Shown here: positions 5,002 to 5,252 of the stretch, piece after piece
Layout: each line of letters begins with the position of its first letter
How positions within the stretch are numbered: the first letter of the stretch is position 1
Origin: an uncultured archaeon
GTDB lineage: Archaea > Thermoproteota > Nitrososphaeria > Nitrososphaerales > Nitrosopumilaceae
Assembly (NCBI GenBank): GCA_950073955.1
Contig: CATMRH010000075.1
Span: 1-5,252, forward strand
DNA: 5,252 nt
Direction: 5' to 3'
Position numbers and translations under genes: made by a program
Notes under the pieces: generated by a model
Told to the model about the DNA's origin: nothing
The model's database searches: none
Seen by the model: only the letters and a program-made list of their open reading frames with translations

Positions 5002-5252
5002 ATGGTAAGTATAGACAAAGCTGCAATTGTACTTACATTGGCAATTGTAGCTATAGCCTTAGGAGTTGCAGCATCAGGGGCGGCAACCCAAAACGCCAGT
5101 CCGGTTATCACAACTCCTACAATGGTTCCAACTGCAGGACCAACTATGGAAGATGGAGCAGCTGAAGCACTAGCAGAAGCTGAAGCACTAGCAGAAACAC
5201 TAGCTGAAGCTGAAGCACTAGCAGAAACACTAGCTGAAGCTGAAGCACTAGC
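5002..5252 (+). CDS. Exported or anchored Ala/Glu/Leu repeat protein (partial)
   Basis: The gene runs off the window after 83 codons with no stop. Residues 1-6 are short and hold one Lys, followed by a hydrophobic stretch (7-24) and small residues (AASGAA, 23-28) that fit a signal peptide or an N-terminal membrane anchor. Next is a Pro/Thr-rich linker (33-49) with a possible N-glycosylation site, Asn31-Ala-Ser. From residue 53 the protein is only Ala, Glu, Leu and Thr in a ten-residue repeat (AEALAETLAE), strongly acidic and surely helical. Leucines are spaced 6,4,6,4. The likely place is the cell surface or pseudoperiplasm, as a stalk, spacer or coiled-coil scaffold; any functional domain lies beyond the edge. 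I do not recognise a family. Start ATG 5002 is supported by the TATA box and the signal-like N-terminus. Confidence 0.8.
   Translation, partial: MVSIDKAAIVLTLAIVAIALGVAASGAATQNASPVITTPTMVPTAGPTMEDGAAEALAEAEALAETLAEAEALAETLAEAEAL
5161..5252 (+). repeat. Tandem 30-bp repeats within the 5002 gene
   Basis: Two identical 30-bp units (5179-5208, 5209-5238) are preceded by an 18-bp part-unit (5161-5178) and followed by 14 bp of the next copy at the window edge. The array clearly continues. Identity extends to synonymous codon positions (both GCT and GCA for Ala in the same places), which points to recent duplication rather than selection on protein alone. Confidence 0.9.

Overview
The window looks like a piece of a mesophilic, AT-rich archaeal chromosome, most probably an ammonia-oxidising thaumarchaeon (Nitrosopumilus-like). 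This is an inference from several things. Base composition is strongly AT-rich and genes are compact, switch strand often and meet head-on with almost no spacing. TATA-like boxes sit about 26-32 bp upstream of start codons with no clear Shine-Dalgarno site, which suggests leaderless mRNAs. The DoxX, DHH and citrate synthase sequences also have an archaeal flavour. No similarity search was possible, so the taxon is a judgement.

Layout. 1-124 is AT-rich spacer with a stem-loop just beyond the first gene. 125-397 (-) is a two-helix membrane mini-protein with a Cys/His-rich tail. It is divergent from 577-828 (+), another small two-helix membrane protein. 845-1072 (-) is an unrecognised 75-residue protein whose 5' end overlaps, on the opposite strand, a DoxX-family gene (1056-1409, +). 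The DoxX gene has lost its start and first half-helix and looks like a pseudogene. 1410-2480 (-) is a DHH/DHHA1 phosphoesterase with an unusual Lys-rich N-terminal tail, abutting the DoxX stop codon. 2527-2718 (-) is a small protein with a G-[LI]-[ST]-F-Y-D motif. 2837-4000 (+) is citrate synthase, the best-identified gene here. 4004-4264 (-) is a second small protein with the same motif. 4287-4697 (+) is a small protein resembling a degenerate RNase H fold. 4698-5001 is AT-rich spacer. From 5002 to the window edge runs the start of an exported or membrane-anchored protein with exact 30-bp tandem repeats coding for an Ala/Glu/Leu helix.

How the genes relate. There is no clear multi-gene operon: almost every gene has its own promoter and ends at a short T-run, and neighbours are convergent or divergent. 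Citrate synthase supplies citrate to central carbon metabolism and 2-oxoglutarate synthesis. The DHH protein probably degrades short nucleic acids or nucleotides. The small proteins have no known job. The most interesting items are the two motif-sharing small proteins bracketing citrate synthase, the decaying DoxX gene with an antisense ORF over its missing end, the RNase H-like remnant, and the tandem-repeat exported protein. I do not see a convincing new multi-gene system, CRISPR array, insertion sequence or RNA gene.
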